NCBI GenBank assembly: GCA_963717125.1
Contig: CAVQVG010000007.1
Span: 930,001-994,000 of the forward strand
Direction: 5' to 3'
Length of the DNA: 64,000 bases
DNA from: RYN-230 sp963717125
GTDB taxonomy: Bacteria > Actinomycetota > Actinomycetes > Streptosporangiales > Streptosporangiaceae
The notes beneath the pieces are model-generated. The model was given only the letters and a program-made list of their open reading frames with translations, was not told the origin of the DNA and made no database searches. Of this stretch, positions 29,946 through 39,545 are shown piece by piece. A program made the position numbers and the translations under genes. Every line of letters begins with the position of its first letter. The first letter of the stretch is position 1.

Positions 29946-30308
29946 CTACCTCATCCGGTCCCGGCTGTCGGGGGCCGAGCGCAGCACCCGCAGGTGACCC
30001 CGGCGGCCGACTTCGACGCCCTGGCCGACCGGCTCGGCGGCCGGCGGCAGCCCGGCCTCGCGGACCGCGTTGGCCAGCGCCTCCAGGTCATCCGCTTCGG
30101 CAGGCGCCGGGTCCACCGGCAGCCGGACCACCTCCCAGCCGCGCGGCGCGGTCAGCCGGTCGGCGTGCGCCGAGCACAGGTCGTAGCAGTGCGGCTCCAC
30201 GTACGCGGCCAGCGGGCCGAGCACGGCGGTGGAGTCCCGGTACACGTACGTGAGGGTGTATACGGCGGGATGTTTGCACGCGGGCCGGGAGCAGCGGCGG
30301 GGGGTCAC
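29946..30308 (-). CDS. DUF3499 protein
   Basis: A 120-residue actinobacterial protein with a conserved N-terminal cysteine/histidine pattern (RRCSRPACKHPAVYTLTYVYRDSTAVLGPLA and EPHCYDLCSAHADRLTAPRGWEVVRL) suggestive of metal binding, and a variable C-terminal third. DUF3499 is usually found between phosphomannomutase and a zincin-fold gene near whiB2, as here. Function unknown. The GTG has AGGAT 7 bases upstream. It is divergent from the zincin-like gene. Confidence 0.88.
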   Translation of the reverse strand: MTPRRCSRPACKHPAVYTLTYVYRDSTAVLGPLAAYVEPHCYDLCSAHADRLTAPRGWEVVRLPVDPAPAEADDLEALANAVREAGLPPAAEPVGQGVEVGRRGHLRVLRSAPDSRDRMR

Positions 30309-30577
30309 CGGGGCATCCTGCGGACGGCGCCGGGCCGGTTCGCGGCGTAGCGGCGCGCTGTCGCGGCGTAGCGACGCGACCGGCCGGGGGAGGGGTCACG
30401 TGCATCGCTCACAACGGCTGACCGTACCCATCCGCGGGCGGTAACGCCACCACCCGGGGCACACTGTGCGATCGTGTCTCGCCGGGAGCCCGTTTTGCCG
30501 CTCCATGAGGCCGCTGGCGGGCCGCGGCGGGGCCGCCCCGGCCCGCCGCAGCACACCGGGCGATACGCTCGGCAACT

Positions 30578-31057
30578 GTGCGTACCGGCAGTGCGGACGG
30601 CGCGGGCCGCCGTCCGCCGATCAGGCGGCGGGACCGGCACGGGCGCGGGCTGCGCGGCGTGCTGGCCCCGCCCGGGGTGCCGCTGCACCGGAGCCGGTCG
30701 GAACGCTTCGATGAGCTCATCCTGGAGGCGGTCGCGCGGCTGGAGCCGCGCTGGGAGACCCAGCTGTCCGGGGTCGAGTTCGCGGTCGAGGAGATCCCCC
30801 GGCCCGGCCTGCCCGGGGCGGGGGGCGAGGGCGTGCCGCTGGCCCGGCTGGACCCGGGCTCGCCCGGGGTGGCGGCCGCGGCGGGTGCGGCGGCCCGGCC
30901 GCCGCGGATCGTGGTGTACCGGCGGCCGCTGGCCGCCCGGGCGGACAGCGAGGACGAACTCGGCGAGCTCATCTTCGAGGTGATCGTGGAAGAGTTCGCC
31001 CGGCTGCTCGGCCTGGACCCGGAAGAGATCGACCCCGGCTACGCGACCGACGAGTAA
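30578..31057 (+). CDS. zincin-fold 'metallopeptidase family' protein without HExxH
   Basis: A 159-residue protein matching the small actinobacterial family annotated as metallopeptidase (zincin_1): RHGRGLRGVLAPPGVPLHRSRSERFDELILEAVARLEPRW, VEFAVEEIP, and IVVYRRPLAARA followed by ELIFEVIVEEFARLLGLDPEEIDPGY. The helix that should hold HExxH reads VIVEEFARLLG, so the zinc ligands are absent and peptidase activity is doubtful. It is divergent from DUF3499. The GTG at 30578 has no clear ribosome site. An IS element begins 16 bases after its stop. Confidence 0.78.
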   Translation: MRTGSADGAGRRPPIRRRDRHGRGLRGVLAPPGVPLHRSRSERFDELILEAVARLEPRWETQLSGVEFAVEEIPRPGLPGAGGEGVPLARLDPGSPGVAAAAGAAARPPRIVVYRRPLAARADSEDELGELIFEVIVEEFARLLGLDPEEIDPGYATDE

Positions 31058-31072
31058 CCCGGCTTTCCCATC

Positions 31073-31101
31073 AGCGCGGTGCATTGTGCCTCGCCGGCGG
31101 G
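31073..31101 (+). repeat. IS left terminal inverted repeat
   Basis: 29 bases beginning AGCGCGGTGCATTGTGCC, the exact reverse complement of 32920-32948. Confidence 0.9.
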
Positions 31102-31196
31102 TTGTGTCGGAATGGTTCGGGCTGGCCGGGCGTGTGGCGGGGCTGGTGGGCGGGCCTCGTTGCCAGCTGGCTGGGCGGGGCGGCCGGGCCTGGTGG

Positions 31197-32869
31197 TCAG
31201 GTAGCCAGGGCGGCGAGGGCGGCCTGGGTGAGGTTCCCGGCGGTGATGGCCTTGCAGAGGTTGTGCACGGTGACGGCGAAGCGCCATTCGGCGCTGGCTT
31301 TGGGCTTGCCGCGGGTGGCCAGCTGCCGGATGCCCATGTTGTGCTTGATGTGCCCGTGCGGGGTCTCGGCGATGTGGCCGCGTTTGCGGTAGGCGGTGAT
31401 GCCTTCTTCGGTGGCCAGCCGGGCGGCCATCGCCGCGATCGGCCCGCCATCATCGTCCTGGGCGGTGGCGGTGTCCTGGGCGGTGGCGGCCTGGCGTGCG
31501 GTTTTCTCCAGGTCGCGGTGCTTGCCGACGGCGATCAGCCGGTCAGGGCCGGCGGTGGTGAGGTTGTCCTTGGACAGGTACCCGGCGCCGGCCAGCACCT
31601 GCCCGATCCCGCTGCCTTCGCCGTCCTGGCTCGCGCAGGTGGTGCTGGCCGCCGTGGGCTGATGGGCGGTGACCAGGGCGGCGGCGTCTTCGGCCTGGCG
31701 CAGCATCGGGGTGAACCACCCGGTGTCAGTGGTGTCGCAGGTGAGCTCGGTGGCGATGATCAGCCCGTCTTCGCTGGTCATGTTCTGGGCGTTGTAACCC
31801 TGGATGAACCCGCCGCCGCGGACCGGCATCAGCCGCGAGTCCGGGCCGGTGATGTTACGGGCCGGCCCAGGAGCCGGCGGCTGGCTTGCGCTGCGCCTCA
31901 GCAGCCCTGGCTTCCGCCCGGGCCAGGCGGGCGCGGGCGGCCCGCACGCGCCCGCAGTCCTCCACGCCCCTCCTGGGACGGTCCCGGCGGCGGCCCGGCA
32001 CCCGCGGCCCCGCAGCCCGCGCTTCCAGCCGCGTGATCTGCGCCGCCCGGTCAGCGCGGGCCCGGTCCAGCCGGGCCCGCGCCGCGGCCACCGCCGCGCC
32101 CAGCGGCGGCGGCCCCGGCGCCCGGCCCTCCCGGGCCAGGTAATCCTGCGCCTGCCTCCCGGGCCGCCTCCGCGGCCTCGCGTTCTGCTTCCAGGTCCGC
32201 CAGCGCCGCGGCGATCCGGGCTGCCCGGGTCGCCGGGTTCACCGCATCCGGCGGCACCTCATCCCCGCGCTTGCCCTCGCCGGACAGCTCATCCCCGGCC
32301 GCATCGGCCGCCGCGTGTGCCGCAGCCGCTTTGGCTGCTTCCTGCGCGGCCAGCTTCCGCAGCGTCTCCTCGGTGCGGTTCGCTGCCTTCGACGCGTTCG
32401 CGGTGACCTTCGTGCCATCCAGCGCGACCGTGCCCAGCTTCCCCATCCCCAGCCGGGCGCACAAAACCAGCACCTCACGGAACAGGCCCTCTACCGCGCC
32501 GGGGAACGCCGCCCGGAACCGCGCGATCGTCACATGATCCGGGGCATCACCCGCGCAGATCACCCGGAAGCACACGTCAGACCAGCACGCCGCCTCGATC
32601 CGCCGCGAGGACGTGACGCCCTGCGCGTACGCCCACATCAGCAGCGTCACCAGCATGTCCGGGTCATACCCCGCCGTGCCCGCCCCGCCGGTGCGCCGTG
32701 CCGCGTGGAACGCCGAGGTGTCCAGGTGATCGGTGACCGCCCCGATCACCAGCCACACCGGGTGATCCGCAGGCAGCCACTCCCGCATGTCCGGCGGCAG
32801 CAGGAACGGCTGATCCCGCCGCACCGGCCGGTATCCCTTCGCCATAAGAAAATCATCCCAAACCATCAT
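31197..32869 (-). pseudogene. IS1182-family transposase, two frameshifts
   Basis: The N-terminal part (from ATG 32869) has the IS1182 DDE-transposase lead GYRPVRRDQPFLLPPDMREWL, the helix-turn-helix SSRRIEAACWSDVCFRVICAGDAPDHVTIARFR and LGTVALDGTKVTANASKAANR. Around 32150 coding shifts into a second frame (RLDRARADRAAQITRLEARA, basic coiled region), and near 31850 into a third that holds RNITGPDSRLM, GGGFIQGYNAQNMTSEDGLIIA, YRKRGHIAETPHGHIKHNMG and a typical C terminus. Each shift looks like one extra base. The protein cannot be made as one chain from this sequence. Confidence 0.85.
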
Positions 32870-32919
32870 CTACCAGTACAAACAACACGCCGGGCACGCA
32901 CCAGCCGATTCTGCAACAG

Positions 32920-32948
32920 CCCGCCGGCGAGGCACAATGCACCGCGCT
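32920..32948 (-). repeat. IS right terminal inverted repeat
   Basis: 29 bases on the plus strand ending GGCACAATGCACCGCGCT, exact inverted copy of 31073-31101. Confidence 0.9.
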
Positions 32949-32961
32949 AACGCTTGGCCGC

Positions 32962-34605
32962 TTACGGGGAGGCGGTGATGGCGGCCTGATGGACCGCTGG
33001 CAGCGGCACCGTGGTCAGCGCGCTGGCCACCGGGAGCATGGCCTGTAGCGCGGCGCCGGCCCCATTGCCCATGATCACCCGGCCGGCGTACACCGGCCCG
33101 GAACCAGCCTGCGGCGTGATCACCACGGCGAACGGGGCGCCGCGGGGCGCACCGCGTATCGCGCGGAGCGTGACCACGACGCTCTTGCCCGCCGGGACCG
33201 GAACGTCCTGGGTCTGGTGGGCGGCTGACCCGGCTGCGGCGATCTCGGCCACGCTGACCCGGGCCGCGCCACGCGGCGCGGACAGCACCAGCGTGGAGGA
33301 CCGGCCCGGCCCGGTCAGGTTGTCCGCGACCACCCCTTGCTCCTCGATGGCGGGCGCGGCCGCGGTGAACGTGCCCACCGCTCCGCCACCCCCGGGGATC
33401 AGCACCGACGCGGTGATCGGGGTGTTGGCGGTCAGCCGGAGCGCGGCGGGGATCCCGCCCAGCGAGGGCACCGTGATCTCCGCGGCGGAGCCGCCGGGCA
33501 GGTCGATCCCGCTGGCCCCGGTCGGCTGGTAGCTGCCCCGTGAGGTCACGGCCGTCACCTGGACGGTCGCGTCCTTCACCCCGGGCACCGCGATGTACAG
33601 CTCCCGGGTGCCGGCCACCCCGGGCAGCCCGGGGATGACCAGGTGCTTGGCGGGCACCTGCGCGGGCGGCAGCCAGGTCCCCTGGCCGCCGCCGGTGCTC
33701 TCCTCGACGGCGGCCGCGACCTGGCCGACGCTGGTCCGCACGTGCAGCGCGATAGCCCGGGAATTGCGCAGCGTGGTCGCCAGCGACTGGACGATCATGC
33801 CGTGCGGCGGCACGCTGATCCCGGTGTCGGTGGTCTCCTGCAGCGGCCCGGCATCGGTGGCGATGTCCACCGCGACGTCGGCCACCTGGCTGCCGGCGTT
33901 CATCAGGTACAGCTCGATCCGGCCCGCCGTGCGCTGGCCCGGCCCGGAGAACCAGAAGTTGGTCCCCGGGCTGGAGCAGGCGGCCGTGGGCAGGCTGCCG
34001 GCGCTGGTCTGCTCCGCCTCCAGGCCCTGGGCCAGGGAGCCGCTGGCCTGGATGACCACGCCGCCGCTGAGCGCGGTGCTAGCCAGCGCGCTGCCCGGCT
34101 GGGCTGTGTTCGGCTGCGTCCCGGTCTTTTTCTTGGTCCCGTTGCCCGGCTTGGTCCCCGCTCCGGCGCCCGGCTGGGTCGTGCTGCCCGCCTTGGTGCC
34201 GCCTGCCTGCTGGGTTCGCGCCGTCTTGCGGGCCGTCACCCGGTCCACCGTCACCTGGGCCAGTTTCGGCACCCCGGCCTGGGTGACGCTGAGCACCCGC
34301 GGGCCGGGGGCGGCGCTGCCGGTGCCGGTCAGCCGGGTCACGCTCAGCGCCGCGCCGGCGCTGGCCGAACCGGAACTGGCCGGGGAGGTCATCACCGCGA
34401 TGCCGCCGCCCGGGCTGGTGCTGGCGCCGGGGGCCGGGCAGACCCGCTGCACCGAGGTGACCGCCGCGACCCGGGCAGCCGGCGGCACCGACCCGGCGGC
34501 GAGGGACATGGTGTGCCGGAGCCCAGCCAGCCCGTACACCGCGCCGAGCAGCAGCACGACCACGCCCGCGGCCAGGATCCGGCTGCCGCGCAGGTTCCTC
34601 ACCAC
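32962..34605 (-). CDS. DUF5719-family secreted/anchored protein
   Basis: A 547-residue protein with an N-terminal anchor or signal segment (RGSRILAAGVVVLLLGAVYGLAG), a Ser/Gly/Thr-rich low-complexity region (PGAGAGTKPGNGTKKKTGTQ) and a large beta-rich exported domain (ELYLMNAGSQVADVAVDIATDAGPLQ, IVQSLATTLRNSRAIALHVRTSVGQVAAAVEES). This matches DUF5719, regularly found beside a giant membrane glycosyltransferase in actinobacteria; function unknown. Tandem GTGs open it; the second (34602) makes a GTGA overlap with the end of the glycosyltransferase tail frame, implying coupling. The IS ends 13 bases beyond its stop. Confidence 0.82.
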   Translation of the reverse strand: MVRNLRGSRILAAGVVVLLLGAVYGLAGLRHTMSLAAGSVPPAARVAAVTSVQRVCPAPGASTSPGGGIAVMTSPASSGSASAGAALSVTRLTGTGSAAPGPRVLSVTQAGVPKLAQVTVDRVTARKTARTQQAGGTKAGSTTQPGAGAGTKPGNGTKKKTGTQPNTAQPGSALASTALSGGVVIQASGSLAQGLEAEQTSAGSLPTAACSSPGTNFWFSGPGQRTAGRIELYLMNAGSQVADVAVDIATDAGPLQETTDTGISVPPHGMIVQSLATTLRNSRAIALHVRTSVGQVAAAVEESTGGGQGTWLPPAQVPAKHLVIPGLPGVAGTRELYIAVPGVKDATVQVTAVTSRGSYQPTGASGIDLPGGSAAEITVPSLGGIPAALRLTANTPITASVLIPGGGGAVGTFTAAAPAIEEQGVVADNLTGPGRSSTLVLSAPRGAARVSVAEIAAAGSAAHQTQDVPVPAGKSVVVTLRAIRGAPRGAPFAVVITPQAGSGPVYAGRVIMGNGAGAALQAMLPVASALTTVPLPAVHQAAITASP

Positions 34606-35820
34606 TCAGCCTCCCCGGGCTCGTCCCGGGCCTCGCCGCCCCACGCCGCGGGCACGCCGCCGGCGTCCGGGTCGTCCTGGCCCGGATACTCCCGGCCCAG
34701 GTAGTCACCCGATGCCGGGTACCCGCCCTGATCCGGGTACCCGCCGCTGTCGCCGTGCCGGCCGCCGCCGGAGTAGCCGCTCTCGTCCGGGTACCCACCG
34801 CTGCCCCGGCGGCCGGGCCGGCCGCCGGTCGGTTGGGCCGGGGCCTGCGGCGGCAGCGGCGCCAGTTCGTCCCCGGCGGCCGGGTAGCCGCCACGGCCGG
34901 AGTAATCGCTGTCGGGGTAACCCCCGCCGGAGCGGTCGCCGCCCGGGTAACCCGGGTCCGGGTAGTCCCCGCCGCGGTAGCCGGGGTCCGGGTACCCGGC
35001 CGGTCCGGTGCGGCCGCGGCCGCCCGGGCCGGGGGTGCCCGGGCTGGGGGCGCCGCGCCGGGGCGGCGGGAGCGCGTCGTCGTCGCCGGGCAGCCGCCCG
35101 CGGCTCACGTGCCGGCCGCCTTCCGGGTAGTCCGCGCCGCGGTACCCGGGGGCGGCCCGGCGGCCGCCGGTGCCCTGGGGGTACCCGCCGCGGTCCGCGT
35201 TGGGGTACCGGCTGCCGGCGCCAGCCGGGTAACCGCGGCCGGGCTCAGCCGGATACGCGCCACTGTCCTCGTCGGGGTAGCCCCGGTCCGGCCGCGCCGG
35301 GTACCCACCGCTGGACTCGTCCGGATACCTGGGCCGCGGATACCCGCCGCTCGACTCATCCGGGTACCCACGGCCCGGCTGCGCCGGATACCCGCCGCTG
35401 GCCTCATCCGGGTACCCACGGCCCGGCTGCGCCGGGTAGCCGCCGCTCGAGCCGCCCGGGTAGCCCTGGGCCGGGTACTCACCGCTCGACTCATCGAAGT
35501 AGCCGCGGCCCGCCGTGCCCGGATAGGCGGTGCCGGGGTACTGGTCGGCTGGCCCCGGCTGGCTCGGCACCGGCTGGCTCGGCACCGGCTGGTCCGCCGC
35601 GCGGCCGGACCGCCGCCGCGGCCTGCTCTCGGCCTGGGCCGCGCGGTCGGACCGCGCCCGCCGACCGCTCTCGGCCTGGTCCGGCGCGCTGGTCTCGGCG
35701 GCCTTCCCGCCGCGGCGGAAGCGCCGCCGCTTGCCGCGGCCGTCGGCTGCGTCCTGGTCCGGCCCGGCCTGATCCGCCCCGCCCGCCCGCCGCGGCGGCG
35801 GCCCGGGCACCGCGCCCGGC
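34599..35820 (-). CDS. Tyr-Pro-rich C-terminal tail of the large glycosyltransferase, shifted frame
   Basis: From about 35820 to the stop at 34599 a second frame has the expected codon bias (over 90% G/C at third positions around 35700, against about two-thirds in the glycosyltransferase frame there). It encodes an Arg/Ala-rich basic segment, PVPSQPVPSQPG, and then about 26 Tyr-Pro dipeptides in units such as GGYPAQPGRGYPDE and SSGGYPDE, ending AWGGEARDEPGEAEW. The stop overlaps the DUF5719 start. It is best read as the disordered cytoplasmic tail of the upstream glycosyltransferase after a one-base-insertion-type shift at about 35780-35830; it has no start of its own with a ribosome site. 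If the shift is real, the tail is not translated with the enzyme. Confidence 0.65.
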
Positions 35821-38800
35821 CGCCATCGCCCGGCCAGCCGCGTCCCGGCCGAGCAGGCCGGTGCTGGCCACCGCGGTGCTGGCCGCCCGGCCACCCGCCC
35901 GGGACTCGGCCGCGAACTCGGCCTCGGACTCGGCCGCGAACTCGGCCCCGGACTCGGCTGCCGCCGCGCTGGCCAGCACGGTGGTCGTCCGCCCCGCATC
36001 CGACGCGGCCGCCCGGGTGGCCGCGGCCGGCTCCGCCCGGCCCGCGGACATGGCGGCCACCGGCGCGTCGGCGGCCCGCCTCCGGCTGCCTTCCCGGCCG
36101 CGTTCGCGGCTGCCCTCCCGGCCGCGTTCCCGGCTGCCCTCCCGGCCGCGTTCCCGGCTGCCCTCCCGGCCGCGTTCCCGGCTGCCCTCCCGGCCGCGCT
36201 CGCGGCGGCCCGCGGGCTCAGCCGGGGCGGCCGCGGGGGCGCCGCTTTCCGCGGGCGCCCGGGTGCCGGGCAGCGCGAGCACGGCCACCACCAGGAACGC
36301 GAGCGCTTCCAGAGCCACGATCAGGTCCCGGCCAAGCTGGCTGTGCGAGACGTCCAGGGTGCCGCCACCGGACGGCAGCCGGAACGCCTGGGCCCAGCCG
36401 TCCACCGGCGCCAGCGACTGCAGGGCGGCGCCGTTCAGCGTGGCCGACCAGCCACCGGACGGCTCAGCCAGCACCAGCGTCCCGCCGCTGCGCGGCGCGG
36501 CCGCGCCGGACACCCCCACCGGCCCGGCGGGCACCGGGACCACCGTGCCGTCCGGCTCGATGACCCGGGCCTGGGCGGTGGTGTCGGCGATCCGCCACAG
36601 CTGGAAGGACCCGGTCTTGCTCACCGGCCGCAGCGCCGCGACGTCGTTCAGCGTGCCGGCCAGCGTCCCGTTCACCGGCGCGGGCAGCAGCACGTAACCG
36701 ATGCCCAGCGCGGCCAGCGCCCGGCCCTGGTCCCGGGCATCCCCGCCGCTGGGCGCGACCAGCGTGGACACGGCGCTGTCCAGCGCGCGCTCCCCGGCCG
36801 GCGGCTGGTTCAGGTCCGTCGCCCCGATCAGCGGGTCGCTGTCCCTGAGCACCTCGAACGTCACCCCGTCAGCGCCCTGGCGCAGCACCAGGGTGCGCAG
36901 CCGCAGCCCGGTGTCGGCGGACACGCTGACGAACGCGGGCAGCACCGGGCCGCTGGACGCGGTGACCGGCCCGTGGACCCCGGTGGTCAGCCACTCGCCC
37001 GCGGCGAGCAGCGGCGCGCTGGCCGCGGCCACGGTCAGCACCAGGACGCCGAGGCCGGCTGGCTGGCGCCACCGGCCCTCGCCGAGCTGGCCGGGCAGCA
37101 CGTCGGCGGCCACCGCGGCCGCCAGCACCAGGCCCGCGGCCGCCACGGCCAGGGCGATCCCGGGCCAGGCGGCGACCGGCCGGATCGCGCCGTCCGGGGT
37201 GACCACCACCCGGCTGGCGGCGACCGCGATCAGCAGGCCGAGCAGCGCCACGGTCCAGCCGGCCAGGACCAGCGAGCGCCGCGCGGTGAGCAGCAGCGCG
37301 GCCAGCGCGGCCAGCGCCAGGCCGCCGGTCACCCAGTACGGGGGCAGCCCCGGGCCGCCCGGGGACAGCAGCAGCAGCGACCGGGCGGGCAGGCCGGCCG
37401 TGGCCAGGCCGGGCACCTTCTGGCCGGCCTCCAGGAAGAGCAGCGCGGGCTGGCTGGCGACCCGCAGCGTCCACGGCAGCAAGAGCAACGGCGGGGTGAC
37501 CACGGCGATGCCGAGGTTGATGGCCGTGCCCCGGCGGCCGCGGCGGCCCCGGCCCAGGGTGACCGCGGCCAGTACCGCGGCGGCCAGCGCAACCACCCAG
37601 ATCAGCGGCACGAACGCGGCCGCGATGGCCAGGAACAGGCCGGTGGCCCAGGCGGCGCGCCGGGCCCGCCGCCCGGCGGCGGTGAAGATCCGCGCGGCCA
37701 GCATGCCGATCAGCGGGATCAGCGCGAACACCACGGCGGCCCCGAACCGGCCGGCCGCCACCGCGCCCATGCCCACCGGCAGCAACGCGTAGGCCGCCGC
37801 GGCCCAGACCCGGACCCACACCGACGAGGTGATCCGGCGGGCGGCGAAGTAGGCGGTCAGCCCGGCGAGGGGCACGCAGCCGATCAGCATGACGTCGATG
37901 GCCAGCCACGGCTTGCCGCCCAGCACGGTGGCCACCGCGGCGATCAGCGCCACGTACGGCGGGGTGCTGCTGGCCGAGCCGATCCCGGCCGGGTGGAAGC
38001 TCTGCAGGTACTCGTGCCACAGCCCGGACACGCCGCCGAACGCCGGGGTGAGCGCGCCGCCGGTCAGCGTGCCCGCGGTGACCAGCGACCGCTCCGCGAC
38101 CACGGTGATGACGGTGAGCGCGGCGAACAGCAGCACCCCGGGATTGGTCAGGATCCGCTGCGCGAACCCGGTGTCGGTGAGCAGGTACTCGTCTTCGTCG
38201 GGGTCGTCCGTGGCGTGGTGACTGCCCCTGGTGTCGATCTGGGTCGAGGTGTAGAACACGCTCGCGGCGAACTCGGCCAGCCGCCGGAACGAGTGGCCCG
38301 GCGGCAGATCACTGCGCAGCTTGCCGTACGCGGACCGCCGCCCGCGGGCGCGCCGCCGCCGCGCGCCGAGCAGCCGCAGCGGATGGGCCAGCACCGAGCC
38401 GACGCCGGCGAAATCGTCCAGGGCCGCCCGCGGCCGCTTGGCCAGCAGGAAGAACAGCGTGCGCAGCGCGGACAGCACCACGCTGCCGGCCAGCGCGGAC
38501 AGCGCGGGCCGCAGCGGCAGGTTGCCCAGGAGGGTCAGCAGGGCGTTGTGCCGGTCCATCCGGCGCGGCCGGGGCGCGGCCGAGGCGGACCGGCGGTTCC
38601 GCGCGGTGGCTTCCAGGTGGTAGACGACCGCGTCGGTGATCACCCGCACCCGGTGCCCGGCCGCGTGCACCCGCCAGCAGAAGTCCACGTCGTCGCGGAA
38701 CAGGGGCATGGCCTGGTCGAACCCGCCGAGCTGGTCCCAGACGTCCCGGCGGACCAGCAGGCCGGCGCTGCCCACGGCCAGCACGTCGCGGTCCCCGTCG

Positions 38801-39330
38801 TGCTGGCCCTGGTCCACCTCACGCGGCTCGATGCCGGTGATCCGGCGGCCTACCGTGTCGATGGTCACGCCGGTCTCGAGCAGCACCCGGCGGTCCGACC
38901 AGTCCATCACCTTGGGGCCGAGCACGGCCGCGGTCCGCGCCTCGGCCGCGCCGCGGAGCAGCTGCTCCAGGGCGTCGTCGGCCGGCTCGCTGTCGTCGTG
39001 CAGCAGCCAGATCCACTCGGTCCGCTCGCCGGACGGCAGGCCGGCCGGGCCGGGCACGTTGGTGTTGGCCGCCCGGTGCCGCAGCGCCTGCCCCACCGCG
39101 GCGCCGTAGCCGGTCCGCCGGTCCATGCCGAACACCACCGAGCGGCCGAGCAGTTCGGCCAGCACGGCCCCGCTGCGGTCCCGGCTGCCGGTGTCCACCG
39201 CGACTACCCGCTGTACCGGCCTGGTCTGGCCGAGCAACGCCTCCGCGATGCGCGGCAGCCACGCGGCGCCATCATGGGCGACGATGACCGCGGTAACGAC
39301 GTGCTGGCCCTGCGGATTACTTGACGACAC
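35491..39330 (-). CDS. large membrane glycosyltransferase, GT2 family
   Basis: The 1279-codon frame begins with a cytoplasmic GT-A domain (about 1-270): VTAVIVAHDGAAWLPRIAEALLGQT, LLHDDSEPADDALEQL as the DxD-type site, LETGVTIDTVGRRI, and acceptor-side LFRDDVDFCWRVHAAGHRVRVI. About a dozen membrane helices and an extracytoplasmic beta domain follow, to a last helix near residue 1010 (LIVALEALAFLVVAVLALPG). Then come five 24-base repeats encoding ERGREGSR and an Ala/Glu-rich stretch. Beyond about 35820 codon bias moves to the tail frame, so the last 100 residues here are probably not native. The family makes or extends an envelope polysaccharide; substrate unknown. The GTG start has a weak ribosome site. 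Confidence 0.85.
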   Translation of the reverse strand: MSSSNPQGQHVVTAVIVAHDGAAWLPRIAEALLGQTRPVQRVVAVDTGSRDRSGAVLAELLGRSVVFGMDRRTGYGAAVGQALRHRAANTNVPGPAGLPSGERTEWIWLLHDDSEPADDALEQLLRGAAEARTAAVLGPKVMDWSDRRVLLETGVTIDTVGRRITGIEPREVDQGQHDGDRDVLAVGSAGLLVRRDVWDQLGGFDQAMPLFRDDVDFCWRVHAAGHRVRVITDAVVYHLEATARNRRSASAAPRPRRMDRHNALLTLLGNLPLRPALSALAGSVVLSALRTLFFLLAKRPRAALDDFAGVGSVLAHPLRLLGARRRRARGRRSAYGKLRSDLPPGHSFRRLAEFAASVFYTSTQIDTRGSHHATDDPDEDEYLLTDTGFAQRILTNPGVLLFAALTVITVVAERSLVTAGTLTGGALTPAFGGVSGLWHEYLQSFHPAGIGSASSTPPYVALIAAVATVLGGKPWLAIDVMLIGCVPLAGLTAYFAARRITSSVWVRVWAAAAYALLPVGMGAVAAGRFGAAVVFALIPLIGMLAARIFTAAGRRARRAAWATGLFLAIAAAFVPLIWVVALAAAVLAAVTLGRGRRGRRGTAINLGIAVVTPPLLLLPWTLRVASQPALLFLEAGQKVPGLATAGLPARSLLLLSPGGPGLPPYWVTGGLALAALAALLLTARRSLVLAGWTVALLGLLIAVAASRVVVTPDGAIRPVAAWPGIALAVAAAGLVLAAAVAADVLPGQLGEGRWRQPAGLGVLVLTVAAASAPLLAAGEWLTTGVHGPVTASSGPVLPAFVSVSADTGLRLRTLVLRQGADGVTFEVLRDSDPLIGATDLNQPPAGERALDSAVSTLVAPSGGDARDQGRALAALGIGYVLLPAPVNGTLAGTLNDVAALRPVSKTGSFQLWRIADTTAQARVIEPDGTVVPVPAGPVGVSGAAAPRSGGTLVLAEPSGGWSATLNGAALQSLAPVDGWAQAFRLPSGGGTLDVSHSQLGRDLIVALEALAFLVVAVLALPGTRAPAESGAPAAAPAEPAGRRERGREGSRERGREGSRERGREGSRERGREGSRERGREGSRRRAADAPVAAMSAGRAEPAAATRAAASDAGRTTTVLASAAAAESGAEFAAESEAEFAAESRAGGRAASTAVASTGLLGRDAAGRAMAAGRGARAAAAAGGRGGSGRAGPGRSRRPRQAAALPPRREGRRDQRAGPGRERSAGAVRPRGPGREQAAAAVRPRGGPAGAEPAGAEPAGASRPVPRHRLSGHGGPRLLR
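36083..36208 (-). repeat. 24-base tandem repeat in the glycosyltransferase gene
   Basis: About five near-identical units (plus strand CTGCCCTCCCGGCCGCGTTC plus CCGG) encode ERGREGSR repeats just after the last membrane helix, giving a strongly charged, arginine-rich cytoplasmic stretch. Units differ at one or two bases, mainly at the two ends of the array. Confidence 0.85.
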
Positions 39331-39545
39331 GAGTCCGCTTGCTGCTCAGGATGGCCGCCCGCCCGGCACCGCGTGACTGCCCGCTCAGCTCCGGGCAGGC
39401 GCGGGTACGCGGTGAACAATACGCGAACCGATGCCGGCCAGGCAGGCACTCTGGGCGCTTCCGTGCAGACCCCTGTGACCCGGGCAGCGCCGACCGCGGC
39501 GGGCACGCCGCGGCTGACCTGCGGCCCGGTCGTCAGGACGAAGCG

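Larger units (their letters stand above)
31073..32948 (-). mobile_element. IS1182-like insertion sequence, 1876 bp, decayed
   Basis: The element is bounded by perfect 29-base inverted repeats (31073-31101 and 32920-32948) and holds one transposase reading on the minus strand, now in three frames. Family placement rests on the transposase N terminus (DQPFLLPPDMREWLPADHPVWLVIGAV and GYDPDMLVTLLMWAYAQG) and the GYNAQNM motif. No flanking direct repeat is evident. The outermost 8 bases of each end together would form AGCGCGGT/ACCGCGCT, so the element may instead have landed inside a pre-existing palindrome. Confidence 0.85.
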
